Positions 19,085 to 28,460 are shown, counted from the stretch's first letter. The stretch: 64,000 nt of DNA from Paraburkholderia youngii (GCF_013366925.1 NZ_JAALDK010000001.1:1557089-1621088); one strand, 5' to 3'. Notes: generated by a model from the letters alone, not told the origin. Translations and numbers: made by a program.

Positions 19085-20542
19085 TCAAACGCGTGTCGGA
19101 GCGATCGCTGTGCGTGGTCGCAGCGTCGCGAGAATCAGATACATTCCGCCGCCGATAAGGACCCCAAAGAACCAGCCATAAGTGTTCCACCAGACCGGCA
19201 GCAGATTGCTGAGGTTCGGCAAGAAGGTCGAAAAGACGCTACCGGTTGCCGCCGCGGCCAGCGCGTTGACATTCCAGCCGCCTTCATAGCGATATTCGCC
19301 GTATTCCTCGTAGAGCGCCGCGACGTTGATGCTGCCCTTGGCCACCAGGTAGTAGTCCACGAGGATGATCCCCAGCAGCGGGCCCATTGTCGCGCCGATG
19401 GCATTGACGAAATGCGCGGCGTTGCCTTCCCACGGCGCAAATGGGTAGAGGATCAGTGCGATGGCCGCAGCAATCAGACCGCCCGTCCTGAAGCTGATGC
19501 GCCTGGGGAACGTGTTGGAGATGTCGAACGACGCCGAAACGAAATTGGCCACGACGTTGATGCCTAGCGTGGCGACTGCGAACGTCACCGCAGCGATCAG
19601 CGCGAGCGTCCAGCTATCGAACCTGGCTGAAATCTGCTCCGGGTGCAGCAGAACTTCGCCGTATACCTTGAAGGCTGCGATGGTGGTCACGCCGGCGACA
19701 AGCGAAAACGCGATCAGGTTGACCGGAAGACCCCACAGATTACCTTTCCTGACCGCGTCGCGGTCCTTTGCGTAGCGCGAGAAGTCGCAAAAGTTCAGGT
19801 ACAGCGCGGCGAAGTACGTAATCCATGTCGCGCCTACGGCCATCAATGCCCACGGCGAACCGGGTTCGCCGCTGACGCCGGCGTCCCCGGTCTTCTGGAG
19901 CAGCGTGGCCATAGGAATGCCATGCTCAAATGAGAATCCGCCGGCCTTCACGCACAGGCCGACGGCCAGAATCAGCATCGCAATCCACACAGCCGGGCCG
20001 GCCAGATCCTGAAACTTGCGCACCGTTTCCATGCCCTTCTGGATGATGAGCAGTTGCAGCGCCCACACGACGACGTAGCAGATCACTTCAAGCGTCGAGT
20101 GGCCAAGCAGGTGCGAGGTGGTCTGGAAATGCATCAGGCTCGGGCTGCGAATTAACAGCGCGACGATCGCGCTGGAAGCCGCCGCTGTCTGCGCGCCGTA
20201 CCAGAAGCAGGCCACCACCGCACGCACCAATGCGGCGAGGTTCGCACCCCATACGCCGAAAGACGCGCGCGCCAGAACCGGATACGGCACTCCGGTCTTC
20301 TCGCCGGCATAGCCGATCAGGTTCATCAGCCCATAGATCACGAGTGAGCTGAGTCCGATCGCCACCACAAAGTTGATGAAGCTGCCGCACAGCAGAAACA
20401 GACTGGCCGCGAGGTAGTAGCCCCAAAGGCTGTGCACGTCCGACGTCCATACGTTAAATATGCTGAAGGCCCCCCAGTTGCGCACCCTGGCGGGTGCGAG
20501 ATCTGCGTTGTAAAGGCCGGGCGAAGGATTTCGGATTTCCAT
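19085..20542 (-). CDS. NCS1-family nucleobase:cation symporter
   Basis: 485 residues from ATG 20542, chosen because GAGGAGATCACAG lies immediately upstream. Twelve hydrophobic segments are present. NCS1 signatures include LYNADLAPARVRNWGAFSIF, the first-helix VWTSDVHSLWGYYLAASLF, and FGVWGANLAALVRAVVACFW. Members import cytosine, uracil, allantoin, hydantoins or thiamine precursors with Na+ or H+. No adjacent catabolic gene indicates the substrate; the truncated sensor lies downstream. Confidence 0.9.
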   Translation of the reverse strand: MEIRNPSPGLYNADLAPARVRNWGAFSIFNVWTSDVHSLWGYYLAASLFLLCGSFINFVVAIGLSSLVIYGLMNLIGYAGEKTGVPYPVLARASFGVWGANLAALVRAVVACFWYGAQTAAASSAIVALLIRSPSLMHFQTTSHLLGHSTLEVICYVVVWALQLLIIQKGMETVRKFQDLAGPAVWIAMLILAVGLCVKAGGFSFEHGIPMATLLQKTGDAGVSGEPGSPWALMAVGATWITYFAALYLNFCDFSRYAKDRDAVRKGNLWGLPVNLIAFSLVAGVTTIAAFKVYGEVLLHPEQISARFDSWTLALIAAVTFAVATLGINVVANFVSASFDISNTFPRRISFRTGGLIAAAIALILYPFAPWEGNAAHFVNAIGATMGPLLGIILVDYYLVAKGSINVAALYEEYGEYRYEGGWNVNALAAAATGSVFSTFLPNLSNLLPVWWNTYGWFFGVLIGGGMYLILATLRPRTAIAPTRV

Positions 20543-20777
20543 CTGTGATCTCCTCAAATTCGCGCAACGGGGGAAACACTGCCAGACGACGCGCGGCGCC
20601 GCGCGGCGTTTGAAGCAGGCTCGTATCAACAACTGTATGTGCTTTGCAGCGCCGAAATAAATGGGTTAACCCTGACGGAGATGCATCCTGGCGTGAGCGA
20701 ACCCCGCACATCAACATGGAATGTACTTTTTCGGTATTTGATACTCTTCCATGAGCCCTACGACGACATGAAGCCCG

Positions 20778-21185
20778 TTATCGAAAGCACCGAGTGGCTG
20801 ACCGACGAGCAGCGCGCCACCTGTCGGGACTCCCCATCCTGCGCAATCGCAAATCCGGCTGTAGGGCCTCACAAGCGTAGGCAAAGGTCTCGCGCTGATG
20901 GAAAGCGATGTCGAGCGCCGTTAGGCAGTGGCGACGCTCCGGTAGACCAAGCGCGGTGCGGCGGCAATTGTGCAGTACGTGTGCGGCCTCATGCACGACG
21001 TAATCCGCAAACGGACCGGTCCGTTCCAGGTACGCCAGCGACACGTAGCGGCTAGCGTCCTGGCTCAATCCGACCGGCTCGCCGTCCTGCGAGCCGAGCC
21101 GCTGAGCGCCCAGGCTATCCAGATGCAGAATCGCGAGGCGCCACGCGGTCGACAGCCACGGTTCCGTGATGTCCGTGAATCGCAC
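20778..21185 (-). CDS. Zincin-like hypothetical protein (HEAAH), C-terminus probably frameshifted
   Basis: 135 codons. The helix FADYVVHEAAHVLHNCRR carries an HExxH-like zinc site, and IAFHQRETFAYACEA supplies a downstream Glu that could be the third ligand. Similar hypothetical proteins occur in proteobacterial integrative elements. After YACEA the sequence turns into low-complexity Arg-rich residues, suggesting a frameshift before the natural end. Role unknown; peptidase activity is only a structural guess. Confidence 0.5.
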   Translation of the reverse strand: MRFTDITEPWLSTAWRLAILHLDSLGAQRLGSQDGEPVGLSQDASRYVSLAYLERTGPFADYVVHEAAHVLHNCRRTALGLPERRHCLTALDIAFHQRETFAYACEALQPDLRLRRMGSPDRWRAARRSATRCFR

Positions 21186-21279
21186 AATTCATGTGCGCGC
21201 CAGCAAGCCTGTGCTGCACGCGGAGCGGTCAAGTTTGCTTGGAAAATCGAAACTCGATCCGACTATTAAGCTAATCTTT

Positions 21280-21420
21280 CTTGTCCTTATAGCCGTGCTC
21301 CTCTCGTGCCCGGATGTCCGAAGCGGGCTGTGAAGTAAAAGGCGGGGCACTCACGCCGCGATAATTCCGGTTATCGCCGCGATCCGCCGGCCCCCGTCCC
21401 GCCCACGCATGCCAGGCTGA
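21280..21420 (-). repeat. Second copy of diverged repeat (first near 16848-17040)
   Basis: Shared tracts with the copy after the LysR gene are interspersed with mismatches. In minus orientation this copy ends in EEHGYKDKKD and a stop at 21271, like the C-terminus of a small Gly/His/Lys-rich protein. Both copies look decayed. Confidence 0.4.
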
Positions 21421-21664
21421 TCCCGACGCCCGCCGGGGCAGCAAATGCGCCCCACTGCCGCCGGCGCCCCGTCCGGCCTTCCGGGGCAGCTGACGGAGCA
21501 GTGCGGACATCCGGGCCGGCGTTTCAGTGACAGTAGATCGGCCAATGCTGACGCTCGTGTGTCGACGCCGACATGCGTGCTTACGGGCGCTCACCGGCCG
21601 TTCGCCGAGACGGGGCTACGAACGGCCGCTACCGAGTTCAACGAATGCGTACTGTCGTTAAGGG

Positions 21665-21725
21665 TTATTCGATGCCTGCCCATACGCCCAGGACCGTGCG
21701 GCGCTTGCGGGCAGGCGTCGAATAA
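21665..21725. other. Long inverted repeat near the IS91-family transposase end
   Basis: Arms TTATTCGATGCCTGCCC (21665-21681) and GGGCAGGCGTCGAATAA (21709-21725) pair over 17 bp with one mismatch and enclose 27 bases. The transposase ends at 21997, so the hairpin lies about 270 bp beyond its 3' end, the side where IS91/ISCR elements carry their replication-origin terminus. A 131-codon frame (21591-21983, minus) spans it and has no recognisable domain. Confidence 0.45.
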
Positions 21726-21996
21726 GCCTCGAGGGAGGAAACCGCGGAGTGGTCCGTTACGGTCAGAGTCTTGGATGGCTATGGCGATTGATGGTCCTGC
21801 ATCCTCACCTTTGATAGAGCAAGGCGGCGCAAACGGGATGCTCGAAGTGCCCAGGCGCCTGGATGATGCGATGAATTCGCGCGACGATGATGACGAAGTC
21901 GGCGTGCAAGGGAGTGCTTGAAGCGGCGGGCGCGAACGTCTGCTCGTGGGTCGCGTTGCCGCAAAGCCGACGTTGGTAAGCATGGAACAGTAGCGT

Positions 21997-22598
21997 TCAT
22001 GTTGCGCCCCGCGAGATGGGTGGTGCGCGAATCGGTGCGGTGCGCTCGAGGATATCGATGACGATCATCGGGGCGCCACAGTGCCGGCAGATGAAGGTGG
22101 GCCGGGTTTCGGTGCCGGTGTCGTCGGATGCCGTGTCAGGTTCGGGCGTGACATGCAGCAGCGCACGCACCTTGGCGAGACTGGCGCGGCGCACCGGGTT
22201 GGCGAGCAGCCCGTAGTGACGGATGCGATGGAACCCGCCGGGCAGCACGTGCAACAGGAAGCGGCGCATGAACTCGCCGGTGTCCAGCGTCATGGTCTTG
22301 TAGCGGGTGCGCCCATTCTCGCGATAGTCCTTCCAGCGGAACGTCACGCCGCGCTCATCGAAGGCGAGCAGACGCTGGTTGGAGATCGCGACGCGGTGCG
22401 TATAGCGCGAGAGGTAGGCGAGCACCGCTTCCGGTCCCGCAAAGGGACGCTTGGCGTACACAAACCAATCGCAGGCACGCAGCGGTGCCAGCCACCGTGC
22501 AAAGGTGGCGGGATCGGCGAGCGCCGCATACTCACCGAAGAACTGCAGCTGGCCGTGCCGGTGGGCATCGGTGAGCGCTTCGACGAAGCGGTGTCGCT
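21997..22598 (-). pseudogene. IS91-family transposase, 5' end removed by IS21 insertion
   Basis: About 200 C-terminal residues remain: YAALADPATFARWLAPLRAC, WFVYAKRPFAGPEAVLAYLS, RYTHRVAISNQRLLAFD, FRWKDYRENGRTRYKTM, FLLHVLPGGFHRIRHYGLL and a zinc-binding tail FICRHCGAPM. These are the conserved blocks of the Y2-type rolling-circle transposase, including the Tyr region RYTHRV. The coding sequence is cut at 22598, exactly where the IS21 end begins, and its N-terminal half is not found beyond 28268. Confidence 0.9.
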
Positions 22599-23473
22599 GT
22601 CGGATAAATAATCCCCACTTGTCGAAGTAAAAATCCCCAGTTGGTTGAAGGAAGAGGTGCGCGGCGTAGACGCGCACCTCGTCGCCTGATCACCGACGAT
22701 GTCCCGTTCAGGTCCACGCTGACGGGGATTTCGATGATCGATCTGGGAGATGTGATGACGATCTTGGAACTGCATCGGCAGGGACTGAATGTCTCAGCCA
22801 TTGCCGCCCGGCTTGGTATGGATCGCAAGACAGTTCGCAAGTACATCCGGGACGGCGTTCAGGCGCCGCGCTACGGCCCGCGTGCGCCGCGACCTTGTGT
22901 CGTCGACCCGTTCGTCAGCTATGTGACCGAGCGGGTGCGTGCCTTCCCCGAACTGAGTGTCGAGCGGCTGCTACGGGAGATCCGGGCGATGGGCTATCCG
23001 GGCAGCCGCACCGCGCTGGGCGATCTGGTGCGCGAGATACGGCCACCGCGCCAGCGTGGCTTTGAAGTACGTTTCGAGACGCCGGCCGGTCAGCAGGCGC
23101 AGGTGGACTTCGCCCATTTCAACGTTGAATTCGACGACACACCCGGCCACCGCCGCTCGATCTGGCTGTTCTCGATCGTGCTGGGACACAGCCGGTATCT
23201 ATGGGGCCGTTTCGTCGAACATCAGGATTTGCAGACCGTGCTGCGCTGTCACATGGAAGCGTTCGCCCATCTGGGTGGCTTGCCGTGCGAGATTCTCTAT
23301 GACCGGATGAAGACCGCGGTGCTCGGCGAGCTCGAGAGGCACGTCGTGTACAACGCAAAGATGATTGCATTCGCCGGGCACTACAGTTTTACGCCGCGTG
23401 CGTGCAAGGCGTATCGTGCCAAGACCAAGGGCTGCGCTGCATAGTGCACCTCATAGGTCGGTTGAGTTGGTGT

Positions 23474-25530
23474 TTATGCGGCCGAGCGTCGGCCACGGGT
23501 CTTTCCCTGGTGCTGGAATTTCACCGGCGCTTCGGCGCCGGGCGGTTCGAAGAGATAGCCGCCCTTGTCGTCGTAGCGATGCGCTATAAGCAGGCCTGCA
23601 CGACGCCATGTCTTGATTGTCGTCGGCATCACGTTCAACCGCTCTGCGATCTCGTCCAGGGTGAGCATTCCGCGTGCGCGCAGCCTGTCATGATGACTGG
23701 GTAGCTTGTGGGATAGTCGAAGCCGCGTGATCATTCTGGAAGTAAACCGCTTGCCCCAGCCGGAGGCGAGCCCCTGACGGTTAAGCTGCTCTGCCGTTTC
23801 ACTCTCGGTGTACTCGTTGAGAAGCCGGTCCATTTCGGCAATGACTGCGCGAGGGGTTTGCCGCAATATCCACGCCGGCTTGGACAGCGGCACATGTAGC
23901 GTATGCGTGGCGCCGCCATTAAAGCGTATCTGAACGCAGATGTCTGCACCCTTGAGCAAAGTCGCGTCGGCGATGAGCAGTCGCGCCATGCGCTTTCGCT
24001 CGCGATCCGGTGTGCGCGGATCGTTCCATAGACGAGGGAAGTCTCTGGCGAGTGTCATGATGTTCGCACGCTGTTTATCGTTAAGTCCTGCGCGATCAGC
24101 TTCGCGCTGCTTTTCGTAGTGATCCTGAGCTTCGGTAAGAGCGCGTAGCGCCTGATTCCATTCCGATTCAAGCGAGTCCGCGACCAATCGATTCGCTGGA
24201 TCCACTTGCATATAGCGGCGCCGCGCCAGATCGGCCTCGTAGCGTGCTCGTTCGAACTCCCCGGCGGTGCAGTCGGTCGCGCTCGTCAGAACGGCTCTCG
24301 AGTTCTTCCTGTACCGCAAGCGCGACTTCAAGCGTGACCGGCGTGACTGTCTCCACGAGCAGCCTGCCGATGGCCTTGTCAAGCTCGCCACCGTGAACAT
24401 GCTGGCACACCGGCCGCCCATGTTTGACGCCGTGGCGCTGGCACATGTAGTCCGGCACCCTGTGTGTGCCCTTGACGTGATAGCGCACTGTCATCCGCTC
24501 ACCGCATCTGGCACATATCGCCAGGCCCTGCAACAGCGCCGGGCCCTCACGTGGTGCCCCTCTTTCCCGATCGATGCCCAGTGCGTGAGCATTCTCGCGC
24601 AACACCTGAACATTCTGTTCAAACTCTTCCCAGCTCACATAAGCCTCGTGGGCGTCGGGAATCAGCGACAGCCATTCCGCAGAGGGCAGCCGGGCGGAGA
24701 CTTTCTGCCCATCGGGATGGTTTCGATAGCGCGTGCGCCCGAAGCAGTACGCACCTGCGTACCGCGGATGATGCAGAACCCACAGTACGCGTGAGTGCTC
24801 GAGCTCGCTCCACAGCACATCATCTTTGCGAACTCCGTGATGGACCCGATGCGGGAACAGAAGGCCCTGCTCACGAAAGGCCTTGACGGTTGCAGTGGCC
24901 GAACCGGTGCGCCGAAACGTGCGGAAGAGATGACGGATGCTTTCCCCGGATACGTGCGTCGGGATCCAGACGAACGCGCGATTCGGTGTCGTAGACAAAG
25001 CCGATGGGCAAGCGCGTCTCCAGCTCGCCGCGACGTGCCTTATTGAGGATGCCGCCGCGCAGTCGTGCCCGCATGACGTGCAATTCAGCCTCGCTCATCG
25101 TGCCCTTCAGGCCAAGCAGCAATCGGTCATTGAAGTGCGCGGGATCGTAGACGCCATCCTCGTCAAGGATCAGACAGTCGGCCAGTGCGCAAATTTCTAG
25201 TAGCCGATGCCAGTCGGTGGAGTTGCGCGCCAGGCGCGACACTTCGAGCCCCATCACAATTCCGGCGCGGCCCAGGCTCACCTCAGCGACCAGGCGCTGG
25301 AACCCCTGGCGATCAACCGAGGACGCGCCAGACAGTCCGAGGTCCGAGTCGATGACGACCACCTGATCAGTGCGCCATCCGAGCGCAATCGCGCGTTGTC
25401 GCAGGTTGTATTGGCGCTCGGTGCTCTCGGTATTCTCAAACAGCTGTCGCAACGTAGACTGCCTGACATACAGGTAGGCGTTTCTCTTCAGATGCCGGGC
25501 CTGAACTTTCGCGTGCGTCTGATCGGTCAT
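23474..25530 (-). pseudogene. Large serine recombinase, two frameshifts
   Basis: The N-terminal frame (25530-24871) holds the resolvase domain with catalytic Ser25 in AYLYVRQSTLRQL, plus MGLEVSRLARNSTDWHRLLE. A second frame (to 24168) carries IRHLFRTFRRTGSATATVKA, SRVLWVLHHPRYAGAYCFGR and the zinc ribbon CARCGERMTVRYHVKG with a distal Cys pair. A third frame (to 23474) carries the coiled-coil ARYEADLARRRYMQVDPANR, and a C-terminal helix-turn-helix MLTLDEIAERLNVMPTTIKT. Joins are near 24945 and 24265. A functional protein would be about 690 residues; as read it is broken unless these are base-call errors. Confidence 0.88.
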
Positions 25531-25760
25531 GCCATCACCTCCGCTGTCGCAATTGCCATCGTCGCCACGACGGCGACCAGATTCTGTTCGAGACCGGCAG
25601 GCAGGTTCAGCCCACTCGGGCGCGCAACCGGTAATGGACTAAACGGAAACGCTTCGGTCACAGACTTCATCCAGATCGCCATGCCTTTGAACATGAACAG
25701 CGCACGGCCACGCATCAGAGTGGGACCACCTCCGCCGGGCTCGAGAGCCTCCTGCCGCAA
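25527..25760 (-). CDS. Small hypothetical protein preceding the recombinase
   Basis: 77 codons, overlapping the recombinase start by a few bases, which suggests translational coupling. The sequence (ALFMFKGMAIWMKSVTEAF, then LPAGLEQNLVAVVATMAIAT) is short and moderately hydrophobic. No family is recognised, but a small frame at this position travels with the recombinase. Confidence 0.5.
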   Translation of the reverse strand: MRQEALEPGGGGPTLMRGRALFMFKGMAIWMKSVTEAFPFSPLPVARPSGLNLPAGLEQNLVAVVATMAIATAEVMA

Positions 25761-25813
25761 GATCTCGTAGCTTTGGCTCAGGGACTGGGTATCGCGCGCC
25801 GTTACGGGAGGAT

Positions 25814-26281
25814 TTACCGTAGTTTTTTTTTCAAACGCGCCAGGGCGCGTTCCACGGTGCGTCGATGCACCGCCAGGCCAAACTGTTCCGCAATCAGATC
25901 AACCAGCTCCTGCACTTCCGGCTCAGCGTGAGTCACGCGCGCTTCTTCGATGAAGCGCATCACCTCATCGGTGATCTTGTGAGGTCCGTGTGGGCCGCGC
26001 TTGACCGGCAGCAGACCGGCCAGGCCATCGCGCTCGAAGTCGGCCTGCGCCTTGTAGAAGGTCGGCCGGCTGACTCCGAAGTGTGCGGCGGCATCCGCGA
26101 CGGTTTGCCCTTCGACGCGTACGCGTCGCAGCATTTCGTATCGGACTTGAACCAGATCCCGGGGATCGAAGAAGTCGCTGTCAATGAAGGCAGGATCATC
26201 GATGTCATGAGGGCGCGGATTCACCGTGCCACTCTCTTCGAGAGCAGTGAGTTTGGGATCGGGCTTTCGTGTACGAGTCAT
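25814..26281 (-). CDS. Helix-turn-helix protein of the serine-recombinase element
   Basis: 155 residues. A helix-turn-helix is visible as QTVADAAAHFGVSRPTFYKA followed by ERDGLAGLLPVKRGPHGPHK, the layout of transposase-like IS630/Helix-turn-helix_33-type domains. A second HTH-like segment near the end reads FGLAVHRRTVERALARLKKK. It may regulate the element or act as a DNA-binding accessory for integration. It is separated from the DUF5372 gene by about 160 bp of AT-rich sequence that should contain the promoter. Confidence 0.8.
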   Translation of the reverse strand: MTRTRKPDPKLTALEESGTVNPRPHDIDDPAFIDSDFFDPRDLVQVRYEMLRRVRVEGQTVADAAAHFGVSRPTFYKAQADFERDGLAGLLPVKRGPHGPHKITDEVMRFIEEARVTHAEPEVQELVDLIAEQFGLAVHRRTVERALARLKKKLR

Positions 26282-26439
26282 ATGTAATGTAAATTATGCC
26301 CATATATAGCCGATGTCAAGGTGATTTTCGAGAACTCCGTCAGGCACTCCCCGTAGAAGAACGGATAGACACTTATTCTGGTCCGAGACGAAGCACATCG
26401 GTTTCTGAAAATGGCATAATTTATTTTACACATATGGCA

Positions 26440-26757
26440 TTATTTGCTTGACAGCTTGCGCCTGCCTGCCCGCCTTTTGGCTTGTCTGCTTGTTTCTCTG
26501 TACCGCGCAATTAGCATGGTCAACTGCAACAGATCTTCGATGCGGAAATGCGATCGCCCCGCCGAAACCGTCTCGAATGCATTGGGCGCCGCGGCGCTCG
26601 TCCAGGCTGCCGGCATACGTTTCAGGTCACCGCGGTCGTCGTGGAAGTAGACGCGGTCTTCTCCCCAAGTGTTGCGCCGATCCGCAAGCGCGAACTCTCG
26701 CCCATACAACGGATGGAAGGGATGCGTGACCCGGAATAACTGTGCTTCATCGGTCAG
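26440..26757 (-). CDS. DUF5372-family protein
   Basis: About 106 residues. The family core is clear: FRVTHPFHPLYGREFALADR, RNTWGEDRVYFHDDRGDLKR and FRIEDLLQLTMLIARYR. The start is unresolved; a CTG at 26757 begins LTDEAQLFRV, and an open frame extends across the element boundary into istA sequence. Proteins of this family lie beside serine recombinases. Their role is unknown; a recombination directionality or DNA-binding accessory is conceivable. Confidence 0.75.
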   Translation of the reverse strand: MTDEAQLFRVTHPFHPLYGREFALADRRNTWGEDRVYFHDDRGDLKRMPAAWTSAAAPNAFETVSAGRSHFRIEDLLQLTMLIARYRETSRQAKRRAGRRKLSSK

Positions 26758-27334
26758 ATCGCGTGCAGTTGACTGCTTTTGCCAAGGGCAAAATCGAGCG
26801 TCCATACCGCTATATCCGGCAGGATTTCTTCCTCGCACGCCGTTTCCAGAATCTCGGCGATCTGAACCGGCAACTGCGTGAATGGCTCGATACCGTCGCC
26901 AATGTTCGCGTGCATGGCACCACGCAGCGCGTCGTGGCCCAGCACTTCAGCGAGGAGCGCGCGGCGCTCCAGGCGTTGCCTGCCGGCCTCTTCAATGGTG
27001 TGATCCGCCTCGAACGGCGTGTCAGTCACGAGGGTCTCGTCTCCGTCGGCGGAAACTACTACAGCGTTCCTGACCGGACACGCCGACGCACACTCGAGGT
27101 TCACAGCCTGGCTCATGAGGTTCGAATCTACGAGGACGGCGAACTGCTCGCTGTTCATCCCGTACTCGAAGGCAGACGACGGACCTCGCTTCTACCGGGA
27201 CATCGACGCTCGCATCATCGGCACGAGTCGGCGGCGCAGCACACCGTGCCGCCAGCATCGCCGGTGGTGAGCCGTCGCCCGCTGTCGTTTTATGACCAGG
27301 TGGCGCGACGTCTTGCCAATGCCGGGAGGTCCGC

Positions 27335-28201
27335 ATGAACAACGTGCCGGCATCAACACTTGAGCGCATCCGCAGGTACATGGTCGGCCTTCGTATGCCA
27401 CGTGCACTGGAGGCGCTGGATGCGACCCTGGCGCGCTTCGAACAGGGCGACAGCTCCATGCTCGAGGTGCTCGAAACGCTGCTGGGCGAGGAGTTCACGA
27501 CGCGCGAAACCCGCCGCATCAAGATGGCGCTGCAGACAGCGCGCCTGGGAACGATCAAGACACTGGCTGGCTACGACTTCAGCTTCCAGCCGGGCCTCGA
27601 TCGTGATCGCGTCATGGCACTGGCGCAACTCGACTTCATCGAACGACGCCAGGCCGTGCATTTCCTTGGTCCGCCTGGAACCGGCAAATCGCACCTGTGC
27701 ATAGCGCTTGGCGTCGAGGCCATACGCGCCGGCAAGAGCGTCTACTTCGGCACGCTTGCCGAGATCGTCGCGTCGATGGTCAAGGCCGAGCGTGAAGGCA
27801 ACCTCGCACAGCGCGTACGCTTCCTTGCGCGCAACAGTCTGCTTATCGTTGACGAGATTGGATACCTCCCTGTCGGCCTGAACGGCGGCAACCTGTTCTT
27901 CCAGCTCATCAACGCCTGCTATGAGCGATGCGCAATCATCCTGACGTCGAACCGCAGCTTCGGTGAGTGGGGCGAAGTGTTCGGCGACAGCGTGGTTGCG
28001 GCGGCGCTGCTCGACCGTCTGTTGCATCATGCGGTCGTCATTCACATCGAGGGCTCATCGTATCGTCTGCGCGAACACGCCGATCTGCTGCCCGAACATT
28101 TACGCAACCGGCCAACTTCGCTCAACCAGGTACCCGCCGAACCAGTCCGTCGACGGCCAGGTCGTCCAAAACGGAGTTCGTCCGATCACACCTCCGGCTG
28201 A
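27335..28201 (+). CDS. istB: IS21 transposition helper ATPase IstB
   Basis: 288 residues, intact. The AAA+ Walker A (HFLGPPGTGKSHLCIALG) and Walker B (NSLLIVDEIGYLPVG) are present, with sensor-I-type ILTSNRSFGEWGEVFGD and the C-terminal LLDRLLHHAVVIHIEG. IstB forms ATP-dependent oligomers on target DNA and delivers the site to IstA. The ATG overlaps the istA stop (ATGA). With istA interrupted, the helper is orphaned unless another IS21 copy exists. Confidence 0.95.
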   Translation: MNNVPASTLERIRRYMVGLRMPRALEALDATLARFEQGDSSMLEVLETLLGEEFTTRETRRIKMALQTARLGTIKTLAGYDFSFQPGLDRDRVMALAQLDFIERRQAVHFLGPPGTGKSHLCIALGVEAIRAGKSVYFGTLAEIVASMVKAEREGNLAQRVRFLARNSLLIVDEIGYLPVGLNGGNLFFQLINACYERCAIILTSNRSFGEWGEVFGDSVVAAALLDRLLHHAVVIHIEGSSYRLREHADLLPEHLRNRPTSLNQVPAEPVRRRPGRPKRSSSDHTSG

Positions 28202-28267
28202 TCACCGGTTACACAGGGTGGGGATTTTTACTTCGACACTTCTGGGGAAATTACGGGCGGGATTGAC

Positions 28268-28420
28268 AGCCAGTCGGTGATTTGTTGCATCCCAATCGCG
28301 CAACGGCAAGTGGCATAGGTGCAGGCAGTCCCCACACGTTGAGCATCTGGGTTTGCAAACGCCCCAACTCACTCCCCGTGTGCCTAGGCGCAGGATCGCC
28401 GCCAGCACGCTGATAGGCAA
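28268..28420 (-). pseudogene. Small Cys-rich hypothetical protein truncated by IS21
   Basis: A TTG at 28420 opens MPISVLAAILRLGTRGVSWG, then KPRCSTCGDCLHLCHLPLRD, with a CxxC and further Cys/His residues that could bind zinc. The frame runs into the IS21 terminus at 28268. It starts about 10 bases after the -10 element of a palindromic promoter, so it would have had an almost leaderless message. Family not assigned. Confidence 0.4.
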
Positions 28421-28432
28421 GCAATTATCAAG

Positions 28433-28460
28433 ACTATAGTCTCACATATGAGATTTTCAT
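28433..28460 (-). promoter_or_regulatory. Palindrome-spacer promoter, copy 1
   Basis: On the minus strand the 16 bp ATCTCATATGTGAGAC precedes TATAGT (28438-28433). The six bases upstream of the spacer are ATGAAA, a poor -35; a TTGACA stands 22 bp away instead. Three related copies lie at 31295, 32868 and 33331. Confidence 0.6.

Larger units (their letters stand above)
23433..26789 (-). mobile_element. Serine-recombinase element with HTH and DUF5372 genes, inserted in istA
   Basis: The limits follow from istA, which stops matching at 23432 and resumes at 26790. The 8 bp CCAAGGGC stands at both junctions (23425-23432 and 26782-26789), as expected for a recombination core. The element, about 3.36 kb, carries four minus-strand genes: a DUF5372 protein, an HTH protein, a 77-residue protein and a large serine recombinase. 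This gene set recurs together in alpha- and betaproteobacteria as far as I recall, pointing to one mobile unit. Confidence 0.8.
22734..27338 (+). pseudogene. istA: IS21 transposase IstA, interrupted
   Basis: The 5' part (22734-23432) has the helix-turn-helix LNVSAIAARLGMDRKTVRKY, the first Asp at QAQVDFAHFNVEF and the second at LPCEILYDRMKTAVLG, and ends RAKTKG. The 3' part resumes at 26790 with KIERPYRYIRQDFF, in which Glu is the third DDE residue, and continues to NAGRSA and a stop at 27338 that overlaps the istB ATG. The insertion thus falls one codon before the catalytic Glu. Removing 23433-26789 would restore one continuous frame, so the loss is potentially reversible. Confidence 0.92.
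22599..28268 (+). mobile_element. IS21-family insertion sequence carrying an internal insertion
   Basis: Both ends begin TGTC in inward orientation and share a subterminal inverted repeat: GTCGAAGTAAAAATCCCCA occurs just inside the left end (about 22621) and inverted near the right end (about 28218). The element encodes istA and istB on the plus strand. It interrupts an IS91 transposase on the left and a small Cys-rich frame on the right. No clear target duplication was seen, so a deletion may have followed insertion. About 3.36 kb of its length is a second element inside istA. Confidence 0.85.
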
